A stretch of 64,000 bases of DNA from Daejeonella lutea (GCF_900168015.1 NZ_FUYR01000001.1:680943-744942); one strand, 5' to 3'. Counted from the stretch's first letter, positions 18,331 through 27,270 are shown. Notes: a model not told the origin generated them from the sequence alone. Translations and numbers: made by a program.

Positions 18331-18335
18331 TTTTG
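18305..18335 (+). promoter_or_regulatory. consensus promoter of efflux operon 2
   Basis: TTTG at 18305-18308, a 19-base spacer, and TAGTTTTG at 18328-18335 match the Bacteroidota consensus exactly. The transcript would start near 18341 and include a purine-rich GAAGGAG at 18348-18354 before the TTG start at 18363. Confidence 0.75.
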
Positions 18336-18362
18336 CGACGCAATAATGAAGGAGTGTAATAA

Positions 18363-18980
18363 TTGGAAGTAAAAGAATATATAATCTCTGAATCAGACAA
18401 TCTTTTTTGTCAGCATGGGTTCAAGAGTGTGACGATGGATGACCTCGCCAAACACCTTGGCATGTCTAAAAAGACGATCTACACGCATTTCAGCGATAAG
18501 AACGAGATCGTAAATATGGTAATCGAGAATAAGCTTAATGGCCAGAAATGTTTGATCAAAGACGGTTCAGAGAAGGCAGAGAATGCAGTGCACGAAATGT
18601 TCTTTGCTGTAACAAACATGAAGGAATTACTCTCTAACATGAACCCGAATTTGTTTTACGACCTGCAGAAATACCACCCGCAAGCCTGGATGTCGTTTAA
18701 AAAATTTCGTCAAACAAGCCTTTACGAAACGATCTACAGTAACCTGCTGAGAGGAATTAAGGAGGGGTATTATAGAAATGATATTAAATGTGACATCCTT
18801 ACACAGATGCGGCTTGAGCAGGTTGACCTGATCTTTTCAAACAGCTCTGAATATACAAATGGAAAGTATGGGATAGCACAGGTAATGGCTGAACTTACTG
18901 AACATTTTCTTTACGGCATATGCTCGTTGAGAGGACATAAATTGATTAATAAATACAAAGAGGTAATAGAGGAAGAATAA
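18363..18980 (+). CDS. TetR/AcrR family transcriptional regulator of RND operon 2
   Basis: The 205-residue protein has a TetR helix-turn-helix at about residues 20-48 (VTMDDLAKHLGMSKKTIYTHFSDKNEI). The start is TTG at 18363: an in-frame TAA directly precedes it, and GAAGGAG lies 8 bases upstream, an unusually clear ribosome-binding site for this phylum. It heads the operon with the tolC-like gene 8 bases downstream. The perfect inverted repeat across its promoter suggests autorepression together with the efflux genes. Confidence 0.92.
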   Translation: MEVKEYIISESDNLFCQHGFKSVTMDDLAKHLGMSKKTIYTHFSDKNEIVNMVIENKLNGQKCLIKDGSEKAENAVHEMFFAVTNMKELLSNMNPNLFYDLQKYHPQAWMSFKKFRQTSLYETIYSNLLRGIKEGYYRNDIKCDILTQMRLEQVDLIFSNSSEYTNGKYGIAQVMAELTEHFLYGICSLRGHKLINKYKEVIEEE

Positions 18981-18988
18981 TAGCTACC

Positions 18989-20326
18989 ATGAAATACAAA
19001 TATCTAACGTTAATAATTTGCCTTTGCCTGGGTTTAACCGCGAAGGCCCAGCAAGCCGATACAGTTGCTGCCTTTAGTTTAAGACAGGCCATCGATTATG
19101 CACAAAATCATCAGGTCTCGGTGTTAAACGCTCAGGTAGATGAGGAAATTGCAATAAATACAGTTAAGCAGACGATTGGGATCGGACTTCCTCAAGTAAG
19201 TGGAAATGCGAATTTTCAGGACTTTATAAAGCTTCCGACGAGCCTTTTGCCCGGTGAGTTTTTCGGCCAGCCTGGAACCCAAATTCCAGTTCAATTCGGA
19301 GTAAAATACCAGTCTTCAGTTGGACTTGAGTTAAATCAGTTGCTGTTTGATGGGTCATACCTTGTTGGCTTACAGGCTTCCAAGACTTATAAGGAATTAT
19401 CTCAGAAAAACCTTAAAAGAACACGAATTGAAACATCGGTTGCAGTCACAAAGGCATATTATTCAGTGCTTGTAAGTAATGAGCAGCTGAGTTTGATCGA
19501 TGCGAATCTTGAAAGACTCCGCAAATCGCTAAGCGACACAGAAGCTATGTTTAAAAACGGTTTCGTTGAGAAAATTGATGTTGACCGATTAACTGTTTTG
19601 AAAAACAATCTCGAAACTGAGCGCGAAAATGTTATTCGCTTGCTAGCATTAAATGTCAACCTTCTAAAGTTCCAGATGGGGATGACAGTTAATAGCAAGT
19701 TAACTTTGACTGATTCCATCGCGAGCCTTCAGGCGGATCAGGCACTCGTGTCAAGAGACACCACTGCTTATCGCAACCGGATCGAATATTCCTTGCTGGA
19801 AACTCAGAAAAAACTTAATGAATTTGATCTCAAAAGGTATAAAAGTCAGTTTTTACCGTCTTTGTCCGCATTTGGAAGTACTTCGCAAAGTTTTCAATCG
19901 AATAATTTTTCTCAATTATTCGACACCAACTTCCCAAGCACAATTATTGGTTTGCGACTATCTGTTCCAATCTTTTCCGGGGGTATCAAGCTAAACCAGG
20001 TTCGTAACGCCAAATTGGCAATCGTGAAAACTCAAAACGATCTCATCAATCTTCAAAACGGGATCAACCTGGAAGTTGACCAGGCACAAACCACTTATTT
20101 GAACAGTCAGAAATCTCTTGAGAATCAAAAGAGAAATATGGACCTGGCTCAGGAGGTTTTACGAGTTTCTAAAATTAAATATGAACAGGGGGTAGGTTCG
20201 AGTATTGAAGTCACCACTGCTGAAACGGCCTTAAAGGAAGCACAGAATAATTATATAAATGCTTTATATGATCAAATGATCAACAGAGTGAATGTGGATA
20301 AAGCTTTAGGGAAAATAATATACTAA
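18989..20326 (+). CDS. TolC family outer-membrane efflux channel
   Basis: The 445-residue protein has a Sec signal (MKYKYLTLIICLCLGLTAKAQ) and the two-repeat OEP layout. FSLRQAIDYAQNHQVSVLNAQ starts the first repeat, and RLSVPIFSGGIKLNQVRNA is the counterpart of the motif seen in the first operon's channel. It should supply the outer-membrane duct for the pump at 21573. Second gene of the plus-strand operon. Confidence 0.93.
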   Translation: MKYKYLTLIICLCLGLTAKAQQADTVAAFSLRQAIDYAQNHQVSVLNAQVDEEIAINTVKQTIGIGLPQVSGNANFQDFIKLPTSLLPGEFFGQPGTQIPVQFGVKYQSSVGLELNQLLFDGSYLVGLQASKTYKELSQKNLKRTRIETSVAVTKAYYSVLVSNEQLSLIDANLERLRKSLSDTEAMFKNGFVEKIDVDRLTVLKNNLETERENVIRLLALNVNLLKFQMGMTVNSKLTLTDSIASLQADQALVSRDTTAYRNRIEYSLLETQKKLNEFDLKRYKSQFLPSLSAFGSTSQSFQSNNFSQLFDTNFPSTIIGLRLSVPIFSGGIKLNQVRNAKLAIVKTQNDLINLQNGINLEVDQAQTTYLNSQKSLENQKRNMDLAQEVLRVSKIKYEQGVGSSIEVTTAETALKEAQNNYINALYDQMINRVNVDKALGKIIY

Positions 20327-20434
20327 TCGCAATCGAAATATAACGATATGATCATCACATATAACAATAAGTCTGGCAAAAATCCTTTAGGAACAGACTT
20401 CAAGAATCTAAAAATTAAAACCAATAACAGTTCT

Positions 20435-21529
20435 ATGAAAAATTTAATATTTATGGGTATTGTCCTTTTTCTTGCAGCGTGTGGAGGAAAAACAACCGAT
20501 AAAAAAACCGAACTCGAAACACTTAAAAAACAAAGAGTCGAGATTAACTCGAAAATTGCCGCTCTTGAAGCCGAAGTTGGATCAGCTAAGACTGCTGAGG
20601 ATGTTAAAACTGTTGGTATCCTGGAAGTTCAGGAAAGCACATTTAGTAACTTCCTTGAAGTTCAGGGTCGCATTGATGCAGAAGACAACGTTCAGGTGAG
20701 CCCGGAAGCTCAGGGAGTTGTTACAGCAGTGTATGCTTCTGTTGGACAGAATGTTGGTCGTGGGCAGGTTCTTGCTCAAATTGATGATAAAGTCCTAAGA
20801 CAAAACATATCTGAGCTACAAACCCAGTTATCTCTTGCAACAACTTTATATCAGCGCCAAAAAAATCTCTGGGATCAAAAAATTGGAACTGAAGTTCAGT
20901 TCATCAATGCCAGAACTCAAAAGGAAGCCGCGGAACGTCGTATCTCAACCTTAAGATCCCAGATCGCCATGTATAAAATTAAAGCACCAATTTCCGGAAC
21001 CATTGACGCTATGGATATGAAAGTAGGGTCAGTTGCCTCTCCGGGAATGTCTTCAATCAGGATTATTAATGCCAACAAATTGAAAGCTAAGGCTCAGGTT
21101 GCCGAATCTTATGCTGGTCGTGTAAATCAAGGTGATAATGTACAAGTGATTCTTCCGGATGTACCGGATTCAATAAATACTAAGATTTCTTTTGCATCTA
21201 AAACTATCGATCCGGTATCTAGAAGTTTCAATGTAGAAATTAAGCTTCCCGCGAATAGCAGATACCGTCCGAACATGCTTAGTATCCTGAAGATCATTGA
21301 TTATAAGAATGACAAAGCATTAATTGTTCCAGTAAATGCTATTCAAAAAGCTGAAAATGGTGATTACCTGTTTATCTCTGATAATGGAAAAGCCAAACGA
21401 GTTAATATCCAAACCGGTAAAATCTCAGAAGGTAAAGCAGAGATACTGAGTGGTCTGAAAGTGGGTGACAAAGTAGTGATAGCTGGTACAGATGGTCTCA
21501 GCGAAGGTGACGTTATAAAAGCTAATTAA
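20435..21529 (+). CDS. RND efflux periplasmic adaptor, lipoprotein
   Basis: From the ATG at 20435 the protein has 364 residues and a clean lipoprotein signal (MKNLIFMGIVLFLAAC, Cys16). An ATG at 20348 would add 29 residues that bury the signal, so it is rejected as the start. A coiled segment (ELETLKKQRVEINSKIAAL) precedes the adaptor core, which contains the lipoyl halves VYASVGQNVGRGQVLAQID and APISGTIDAMDMKVGSVASPG. It links the TolC-like channel encoded upstream to the pump encoded 43 bases downstream. Confidence 0.92.
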   Translation: MKNLIFMGIVLFLAACGGKTTDKKTELETLKKQRVEINSKIAALEAEVGSAKTAEDVKTVGILEVQESTFSNFLEVQGRIDAEDNVQVSPEAQGVVTAVYASVGQNVGRGQVLAQIDDKVLRQNISELQTQLSLATTLYQRQKNLWDQKIGTEVQFINARTQKEAAERRISTLRSQIAMYKIKAPISGTIDAMDMKVGSVASPGMSSIRIINANKLKAKAQVAESYAGRVNQGDNVQVILPDVPDSINTKISFASKTIDPVSRSFNVEIKLPANSRYRPNMLSILKIIDYKNDKALIVPVNAIQKAENGDYLFISDNGKAKRVNIQTGKISEGKAEILSGLKVGDKVVIAGTDGLSEGDVIKAN

Positions 21530-21572
21530 TTCCAACTGTCTGCTTTCTAACAGCGTTTAACAAAGAAATAAA

Positions 21573-24500
21573 ATGGAAGACATTAACAAAGAGTTTAAAC
21601 CCTCCAGTTGGGCAATTGAAAACCGTACAGCCATATACGTGCTGACGCTGATTATTGCCATAATTGGATATTCATCATATAATAACCTCCCGAAAGAGAA
21701 TTTTCCTGAGGTAATTATTCCAAAAATTTTCGTTCAGACAGTTTATCCGGGTACATCTCCTGCAAACATGGAAAACCTGGTTACCAAGCAGATCGAGAAA
21801 CAATTGAAATCGACCTCCGGTTTGAAGAAGATAACATCAAATTCCTACCAGGATTTTTCAATCATAACGGCAGAATTCAACACAAATGTTGACATCAAAG
21901 ATGCAAAACAACGGGTAAAGGACGCAGTTGATAAAGCTCGTCAGGACCTTCCTTCTGATCTTCCGAATGATCCAAATGTGATGGATATTAATCTTGCTGA
22001 CCTTCCTATCATGTATCTGAATATTTCGGGTGATTATGATTTGAAGAGTCTCAAAAAATATGCTGAAGATATCCAGGACGAGGTCGAAAGTCTTAAAGAG
22101 ATCTCTGGTGTCGATATTGTTGGTGCCCTGGATCAAGAAGTACAAATTAATGCCGATTTGATTAAAATGGCTGCGGCACAAATCTCTTTCAGCGATATTG
22201 AACGTGCTGTGGGATATGAAAACTTAACGATTTCTGGTGGGACGATCAAGATGGATGGCATTAGACGTACGCTTAACGTTAAAAAAGAGTTCGCAAGTGC
22301 TGATGAAATTTCAAATCTTATTATTAAAACACCTACCGGTGCGTCTGTTTATCTTCGTGATATCGCAGAAGTTAAAGATTCTTTCAAGGAGCAGGAGAGT
22401 TATGCCCGCTTATATGGAAAGAATGTAATAACCCTGAACGTAAAGAAAAGAAGCGGCGAGAACCTCATCGATGCTTCGGATAAAATTAATGCCCTTGTAA
22501 ATGAATTAAAGGCAACTACTTTACCTAAGAACCTGGAAGTTACGATCACTGGCGATCAGTCAGACAAGACCCGCGTTACCCTGCATGACCTTATTAATAC
22601 CATAATTATTGGTTTTATTCTGGTAACGGTGATACTGATGTTTTTCATGGGTGTAACAAACGCTCTTTTTGTTGCTTTGTCGGTGCCATTATCCATGTTC
22701 ATCGCCTTTATGGCGATGCCGGCACTCGGTGGTTTATTCGGGTTCAGCTTTACCATGAACATGATGGTATTGTTCTCGTTCCTACTCGGTCTGGGAATTG
22801 TAGTTGACGATGCGATCGTAGTAATTGAAAATACTCACAGGATATTTGACAATGGAAAAGTTCCAATCAAAAAGGCTGCGAAAGCAGCAGCTGCGGAAGT
22901 TTTTTTACCGGTACTTTCTGGAACTCTAACAACACTTGCACCATTCGTACCGCTATTGTTCTGGCCAGGGGTGATCGGGGAGTTTATGTTCTTCCTGCCA
23001 ATGACGTTGATCATCACTCTTTTGGCATCTCTTGTTGTTGCTTATATAATTAACCCGGTATTTGCGGTTGATTTCATGCAGCCTGAAGATCATAGTCCGG
23101 TTAAACCAAGGTTTGATAAAGGAGTTAAGAAAACCCTGCTGATATTTCTTGGAGCAGCCGTGCTTTCTTATCTAATAAGTTTTGGCCTGGGTAATTTTGT
23201 TGTGTTCCTGGCATTACTTTATTTATTGCACCATTTTTACCTCGCTAAAGGCATACAGCGGTTTCAAACTCGTATATGGCCAGCAGTTCAGGATAAGTAT
23301 GTTTCTGTTCTGAAATGGGCACTGAACTGGCCAAGGGCAATTCTCTGGGGTACGGTCGGATTGTTCATCTTCACAATCGGTCTGATGATGGTTGTTCCAC
23401 CAAAGGTAGTGTTCTTCCCAAGCAGCGATCCCAACTTCGTATTCGTTTATATTCACCTGCCAGTTGGAACAGACCAGGCGTTTACAAATGAAGTTGTTAA
23501 GAAAGTTGAAAATGATGTAACGAAGGTTGTGGGCAGAAATAATCCTGACGTTTCTTCCATTATCTCAAACGTCACTATCGGTGTAACCGATCCTCAGAGT
23601 GAGGACCAGGGTCAGTATTCGAATATGGGTAAAGTGACAGTGGCTTTTGTGAATTTTGGCGAAAGGACCGGAGAAAGCACTTCTATTTATCTTGATAAGA
23701 TCCGTAAAGCTGTGAAAGGTATTCCTGGCGCAGAGATCACAGTTGCACAGGAGCAGGGGGGACCACCAACAGCCAAGCCAATCAGTATCGAGATCACTGG
23801 TAATAACCTGGATTCTTTGGTGAAGACATCTGAGAACTTAAAACAGTATCTCATTTCAAAGCAGATTGCCGGAGTTGAAGAATTAAAATCTGATTTTCAA
23901 AATAACAAGCCTGAGATCATATTTGACATCGACAGGGAACGGGCAAATCGTGAAGGAATCTCTTCTGGCCAAATCGGTATGGACCTTCGTACCGCTATAT
24001 TTGGTAAAGAAGTTTCTAAATTCAGAGATGCTGATGAGGACTATGAAATTAACCTTCGTGCAACCGAGTCACAGCGAAATAATCTGGATGCACTCAGGAA
24101 CATGAAAATGACCTACCGTGATATGGGAATGGGCGGAATTATTCGCCAGGTTCCATTGTCATCATTCGCATCAATTGATTATGTTAATACATATGGTGGA
24201 ATCAAACGTAAACAGGAAAAGCGCATTATCATTTTGTCTTCGAATGTATTGGGCGAATACAATCCAAACGAGGTTGTTGCTAATATTCAAAATGAAATTG
24301 ATCAATACAACCCGCCGGCTGGAATCGAAGTGAAAATGGCAGGTGAGCAGGAGGAGCAGCAGGAGACCATGAATTTCCTTGGTACGGCTTTAATGATTTC
24401 AATGGGCTTGATTCTAATGATCCTTGTTGCACAGTTTAACTCTATCTCAAAACCTCTGATTATCCTAAGTGAAATTGGCCTGAGTATCATTGGTGTGTTA

Positions 24501-24974
24501 CTGGGTGTAATCATTTTCCGAATGGATATGTCGATCGTTATGTCCGGAGTTGGTATTATCGCCCTCGCAGGAATCGTAGTCCGAAATGGTATTCTGCTTG
24601 TAGAATTTTTCGAGTTAATGATTGCTGATGGTATGACCGTTCGTGATGCAATCCTCGAAGCAGGTCGTACCCGTATGACGCCGGTGTTATTGACAGCTAC
24701 TGCAACGATGTTAGGACTTATTCCTCTGGCAGTGGGATTGAATATGGATTTTACAACCTTGTTCAGCGAGTTTAATCCTCATCTATATTTTGGAGGTGAC
24801 AACGTAGCCTTCTGGGGTCCATTGTCGTGGACAATGATATTTGGACTAAGTTTCGCTACGTTCCTGACTTTGATATTAGTGCCTTGTATGTTGCTGATAG
24901 CTGACTCGAATTCGAAAAAGATAAAAGGTTGGTTTAAAAAGAAACCTGCAGCAGAACCAGCGGAAACAGTATAA
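21573..24974 (+). CDS. RND family efflux transporter with extra membrane segment
   Basis: The 1133-residue protein is about 80 longer than AcrB-type pumps. The TM4 aspartate pair is present (GIVVDDAIVVIE), while the TM10 lysine of AcrB is replaced by Arg (GIVVRNGILLVEF, about residues 999-1011). Between TM6 and TM7, residues about 517-560 form a strongly hydrophobic stretch long enough for two additional membrane helices (KTLLIFLGAAVLSYLISFGL and FVVFLALLYLLHHFYLAKG). Another insertion precedes the last helix. It should be a proton-driven exporter; the substrate class is uncertain. Last gene of the tetR-tolC-adaptor-pump operon. Confidence 0.92.
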   Translation: MEDINKEFKPSSWAIENRTAIYVLTLIIAIIGYSSYNNLPKENFPEVIIPKIFVQTVYPGTSPANMENLVTKQIEKQLKSTSGLKKITSNSYQDFSIITAEFNTNVDIKDAKQRVKDAVDKARQDLPSDLPNDPNVMDINLADLPIMYLNISGDYDLKSLKKYAEDIQDEVESLKEISGVDIVGALDQEVQINADLIKMAAAQISFSDIERAVGYENLTISGGTIKMDGIRRTLNVKKEFASADEISNLIIKTPTGASVYLRDIAEVKDSFKEQESYARLYGKNVITLNVKKRSGENLIDASDKINALVNELKATTLPKNLEVTITGDQSDKTRVTLHDLINTIIIGFILVTVILMFFMGVTNALFVALSVPLSMFIAFMAMPALGGLFGFSFTMNMMVLFSFLLGLGIVVDDAIVVIENTHRIFDNGKVPIKKAAKAAAAEVFLPVLSGTLTTLAPFVPLLFWPGVIGEFMFFLPMTLIITLLASLVVAYIINPVFAVDFMQPEDHSPVKPRFDKGVKKTLLIFLGAAVLSYLISFGLGNFVVFLALLYLLHHFYLAKGIQRFQTRIWPAVQDKYVSVLKWALNWPRAILWGTVGLFIFTIGLMMVVPPKVVFFPSSDPNFVFVYIHLPVGTDQAFTNEVVKKVENDVTKVVGRNNPDVSSIISNVTIGVTDPQSEDQGQYSNMGKVTVAFVNFGERTGESTSIYLDKIRKAVKGIPGAEITVAQEQGGPPTAKPISIEITGNNLDSLVKTSENLKQYLISKQIAGVEELKSDFQNNKPEIIFDIDRERANREGISSGQIGMDLRTAIFGKEVSKFRDADEDYEINLRATESQRNNLDALRNMKMTYRDMGMGGIIRQVPLSSFASIDYVNTYGGIKRKQEKRIIILSSNVLGEYNPNEVVANIQNEIDQYNPPAGIEVKMAGEQEEQQETMNFLGTALMISMGLILMILVAQFNSISKPLIILSEIGLSIIGVLLGVIIFRMDMSIVMSGVGIIALAGIVVRNGILLVEFFELMIADGMTVRDAILEAGRTRMTPVLLTATATMLGLIPLAVGLNMDFTTLFSEFNPHLYFGGDNVAFWGPLSWTMIFGLSFATFLTLILVPCMLLIADSNSKKIKGWFKKKPAAEPAETV

Positions 24975-25005
24975 AAATAGTTTTAGTTTAGTTTTAGTTG
25001 ATGAG

Positions 25006-25033
25006 CGAGCTTCGAAAGAGGCTCGTTTTTTTT
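25006..25033 (+). terminator. intrinsic terminator of efflux operon 2
   Basis: An 8-base-pair stem (CGAGCTTC with GAGGCTCG, one G-U pair) closes a GAAA tetraloop and is followed by eight T's, 31 bases after the RND stop codon. Confidence 0.9.
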
Positions 25034-25037
25034 GTTG

Positions 25038-25065
25038 GAATCAAGAACCTGGGAACAAGATAGAA
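25038..25065. repeat. heptamer array A (weak, four units) with a reverse arm at 25170-25183
   Basis: GAATCAA, GAACCTG, GGAACAA and GATAGAA follow one another in 7-base register. About 105 bases later TTGATTC and TTGCCTC (25170-25183) are units of the same kind on the other strand. It is the most degenerate example of the pattern seen at later spacers. The rest of spacer 24975-25248 holds only two terminators. Confidence 0.45.
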
Positions 25066-25196
25066 GCGAGTTAAGTTGAAGTATAAATTTTGAAGTGTTG
25101 CATGACCCAACTTGCTGTTAAGAGACTATCTATCCGACATGCCCCATACTGGTGTAAGCCACCAAAATTTTGATTCTTGCCTCAAATAATACCCAC

Positions 25197-25226
25197 AAAA
25201 AAACCCTCTCAAATGAATGAGAAGGT
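25197..25226 (-). terminator. intrinsic terminator of the small lipoprotein gene
   Basis: On the minus strand a 9-base-pair stem (ACCTTCTCA with TGAGAGGGT, one wobble) closes a 6-base loop and is followed by seven T's, 22 bases after the stop of the gene at 25249. Confidence 0.85.
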
Positions 25227-25248
25227 CTTTCTTGTAATTTTTGGTTAA

Positions 25249-25446
25249 TTAGTGTTTTACTGAATCAACAGCAACTGCAGCAGCTGAATCAACAGTATCG
25301 ATTTGAGCTTCTAAAGAATCAGTAGTTACTTCTGCAGTAGAATCAATTGTGTCAGCAGCAGCTTCTTCAGTTTTGTTTGAGTTACAAGCAGCAACTGATA
25401 AAGAGATAGCTAGAGCTAAGAAACCGAATTTGAATAAATTTTTCAT
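25249..25446 (-). CDS. small Asp/Ser/Thr/Ala-rich lipoprotein
   Basis: The 65-residue protein has a good lipobox (ALAISLSVAAC, Cys21) after a short basic N-terminus (MKNLFKFG). The mature part of 45 residues is acidic and low in complexity, with repeated TxDS or DS steps (ADTIDSTAE, TTDSLE, DTVDSAA, AVDSV). No fold or function is recognised. Similar small lipoproteins are common in this family of bacteria. It has its own terminator, is transcribed away from the ECF sigma gene and shares its upstream spacer. Confidence 0.75.
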   Translation of the reverse strand: MKNLFKFGFLALAISLSVAACNSNKTEEAAADTIDSTAEVTTDSLEAQIDTVDSAAAVAVDSVKH

Positions 25447-25516
25447 TGTTTAGTGGTTAAAAGTTATTTAAATAATTTACACTTAATACCCGTTAATTGA
25501 AAAGGTAACCCGCTGA

Positions 25517-25545
25517 TTTGAAAAAAATATAAAAAAATATTTTTG
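25517..25545 (+). promoter_or_regulatory. promoter of the ECF sigma operon
   Basis: TTTG at 25517-25520 and TATTTTTG at 25538-25545 are separated by 17 A/T-only bases. Spacing is slightly short of 19. The transcript would have a leader of about 33 bases before the GTG at 25585. Confidence 0.5.
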
Positions 25546-25584
25546 CTATCATTGGGTTACAATTCCCCGTAAAAAGTATTAATA

Positions 25585-26151
25585 GTGAGAAAAGAGATAA
25601 AAAGTTCAGTTCCAGCCGATAATGAGATCATACTGGGAATACTGAATGACTCTAAAGATATATTAAACCGGCTTTACAAAACTTATTTCCCTATGGTACT
25701 TCAATTAGTACTGAACAATAATGGAAATGAGGATGATGCAAAGGATATTTTTCAGGAGTCGGTTATCGTTCTTTATAATAAGGTTAAAAGCGGAAATTTT
25801 GAGCTGAACAGTAAGCTCAAAACTTTTTTATATTCTGTTTGTCGGCGATTGTGGCTGAAACGCCTGAACGCTCAGAGTCGCAATGTTCGAAACATTGAGG
25901 ATTTTTCTGAAATAATTCCTATCGAGGATGATTTGGAGAAGCACGAAGAGAAAGACAGACAGTTTACAATGATGGAACATGCGCTTAAGCAATTGGGAGA
26001 GCCATGCAAGACCATAATTGAAGATTACTACTTACAAAATAGATCTATGCAGGAGATCTCTGAAAAGTTCGGCTATACCAATGCGGATAATGCCAAAACT
26101 CAGAAGTATAAATGCCTGCAGCGATTGAAAAAGCTATTTTTTCAATCATAA
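25585..26151 (+). CDS. RNA polymerase sigma-70 factor, ECF type
   Basis: The 188-residue protein has sigma region 2 at about residues 30-95 (EDDAKDIFQESVIVLYNKV and KTFLYSVCRRLWLKRLN) and region 4 at about 128-185 (KTIIEDYYLQNRSMQEISEKFGYTNADNAKTQKYKC). There is no sigma 1.1 or region 3, as expected for extracytoplasmic-function factors. GTG is taken as start because it gives a full-length N-terminus and no ATG lies upstream in frame. The stop is 9 bases before the gene for the anti-sigma/protease fusion, which probably controls it. Confidence 0.9.
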   Translation: MRKEIKSSVPADNEIILGILNDSKDILNRLYKTYFPMVLQLVLNNNGNEDDAKDIFQESVIVLYNKVKSGNFELNSKLKTFLYSVCRRLWLKRLNAQSRNVRNIEDFSEIIPIEDDLEKHEEKDRQFTMMEHALKQLGEPCKTIIEDYYLQNRSMQEISEKFGYTNADNAKTQKYKCLQRLKKLFFQS

Positions 26152-26160
26152 TTAAAGAAA

Positions 26161-27246
26161 ATGAATAAGGATACTGAAATTACCAATTTGATCGATGCGT
26201 ATCTAAGGGGTGAGCTGTCACCCGCTGAACTTGCGGATTTTCAACAGAAAAGAAGTACCGATCCGGCTTTTGATCTCAATGTAGTTGAACATGAAAACCT
26301 TGTAAGTCACCTGACTGAATATGGCGAAAGAGTTCGGCTGACAGCGGAGATGAACACTATTCACCAGGAAATCGATGTTGATTCGTTAAAAAGAGAAGTG
26401 AAACCAGATCTTCCGGTTATCCACAAACTTTGGAATAAATATCGTGTAAGTACAGCAATTGCTGCAACTGTTGCGATGATTGCTGTATTCGGGACATTAT
26501 TTTCTACAGGCTATTTTACGGAGAAAATTTCTGACAGCTATTTGAGACGTAAATTGAGCAGCATTGAGCGCTCTCAAAATGCCCTTAATAAAAAGCTTAC
26601 TGATAAGCCCGCGAGAGGGCCAGTTAATCCAGGTCAGTTTGGTGGTACCGGTTTTGCAATTACGTCTAACGGGTATGTCGTAACTAATTATCATGTTGTT
26701 AAAGACGCAGATTCTATTTATGTACAGAACTCTGCAGGTGAATCTTACAAGGCAAAGCAAATTTATATCGATCCATCCTATGATCTGGCTGTATTACAAA
26801 TTGTAGATACTGCCTTTAAGGATCTGGCTTCACTGCCTTACACGTTTAAAAGATCTGCATCTAATGTCGCGGAAGGCGTTTATACCGTAGGTTTTCCAAA
26901 AGATGATTTGGTATATAATGAGGGTTATGTAAGCTCTAAAAATGGTTATGCTGGAGATACAGTTGCATACCAGGTTTCTATCGCTGTTAATCCGGGAAAT
27001 AGTGGTGGACCACTTCTGGATAATAGAGGTAACGTGGTGGGAATTATCAACCGTAAACAGACCCTTGTAGACGGGGTGGCATTCGCTGTGAAGTCGAGTT
27101 ATTTGTTAAAAGCCATAGAGGCGATTCCACAAGATTCATTGATCGATAAGTTAGTTTTGAATAAACGTAACCAGATGGCAGGTTTAAAACCTTCTGAACA
27201 GTTCAAAAAACTGGAACCTTATATCTTTATGGTAAAAGTATATTAA
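26161..27246 (+). CDS. membrane protein: anti-sigma-like N-terminus fused to a trypsin-like (S1C) protease
   Basis: The 361-residue protein has three parts. Residues 1-90 are cytoplasmic and resemble Bacteroidota anti-sigma N-termini (IDAYLRGELSPAELADFQQK, then a DPAF segment and helices). Residues 97-117 form one membrane helix. A short linker helix (RRKLSSIERSQNALNKKL) leads to a periplasmic chymotrypsin-fold domain at about 158-325, with the full catalytic triad: His178 in NYHVV, Asp208 in YDLAVL and Ser281 in NPGNSGGP. There is no PDZ domain, unlike DegP or DegS. Following a sigma factor gene by 9 bases, it is inferred to hold the sigma at the membrane and to couple its release to periplasmic proteolysis. 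Confidence 0.85.
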   Translation: MNKDTEITNLIDAYLRGELSPAELADFQQKRSTDPAFDLNVVEHENLVSHLTEYGERVRLTAEMNTIHQEIDVDSLKREVKPDLPVIHKLWNKYRVSTAIAATVAMIAVFGTLFSTGYFTEKISDSYLRRKLSSIERSQNALNKKLTDKPARGPVNPGQFGGTGFAITSNGYVVTNYHVVKDADSIYVQNSAGESYKAKQIYIDPSYDLAVLQIVDTAFKDLASLPYTFKRSASNVAEGVYTVGFPKDDLVYNEGYVSSKNGYAGDTVAYQVSIAVNPGNSGGPLLDNRGNVVGIINRKQTLVDGVAFAVKSSYLLKAIEAIPQDSLIDKLVLNKRNQMAGLKPSEQFKKLEPYIFMVKVY

Positions 27247-27270
27247 GGTAATTAATAAATTGAGGTCATA

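Noticed and set aside
20348-20434. ATG at 20348 as start of the second adaptor
   Set aside because: It would bury a clear lipoprotein signal that begins at 20435.
24975-25248. Searched for a tRNA or small gene in this spacer
   Set aside because: Only two terminators and a weak heptamer array are visible; no cloverleaf or coding frame.
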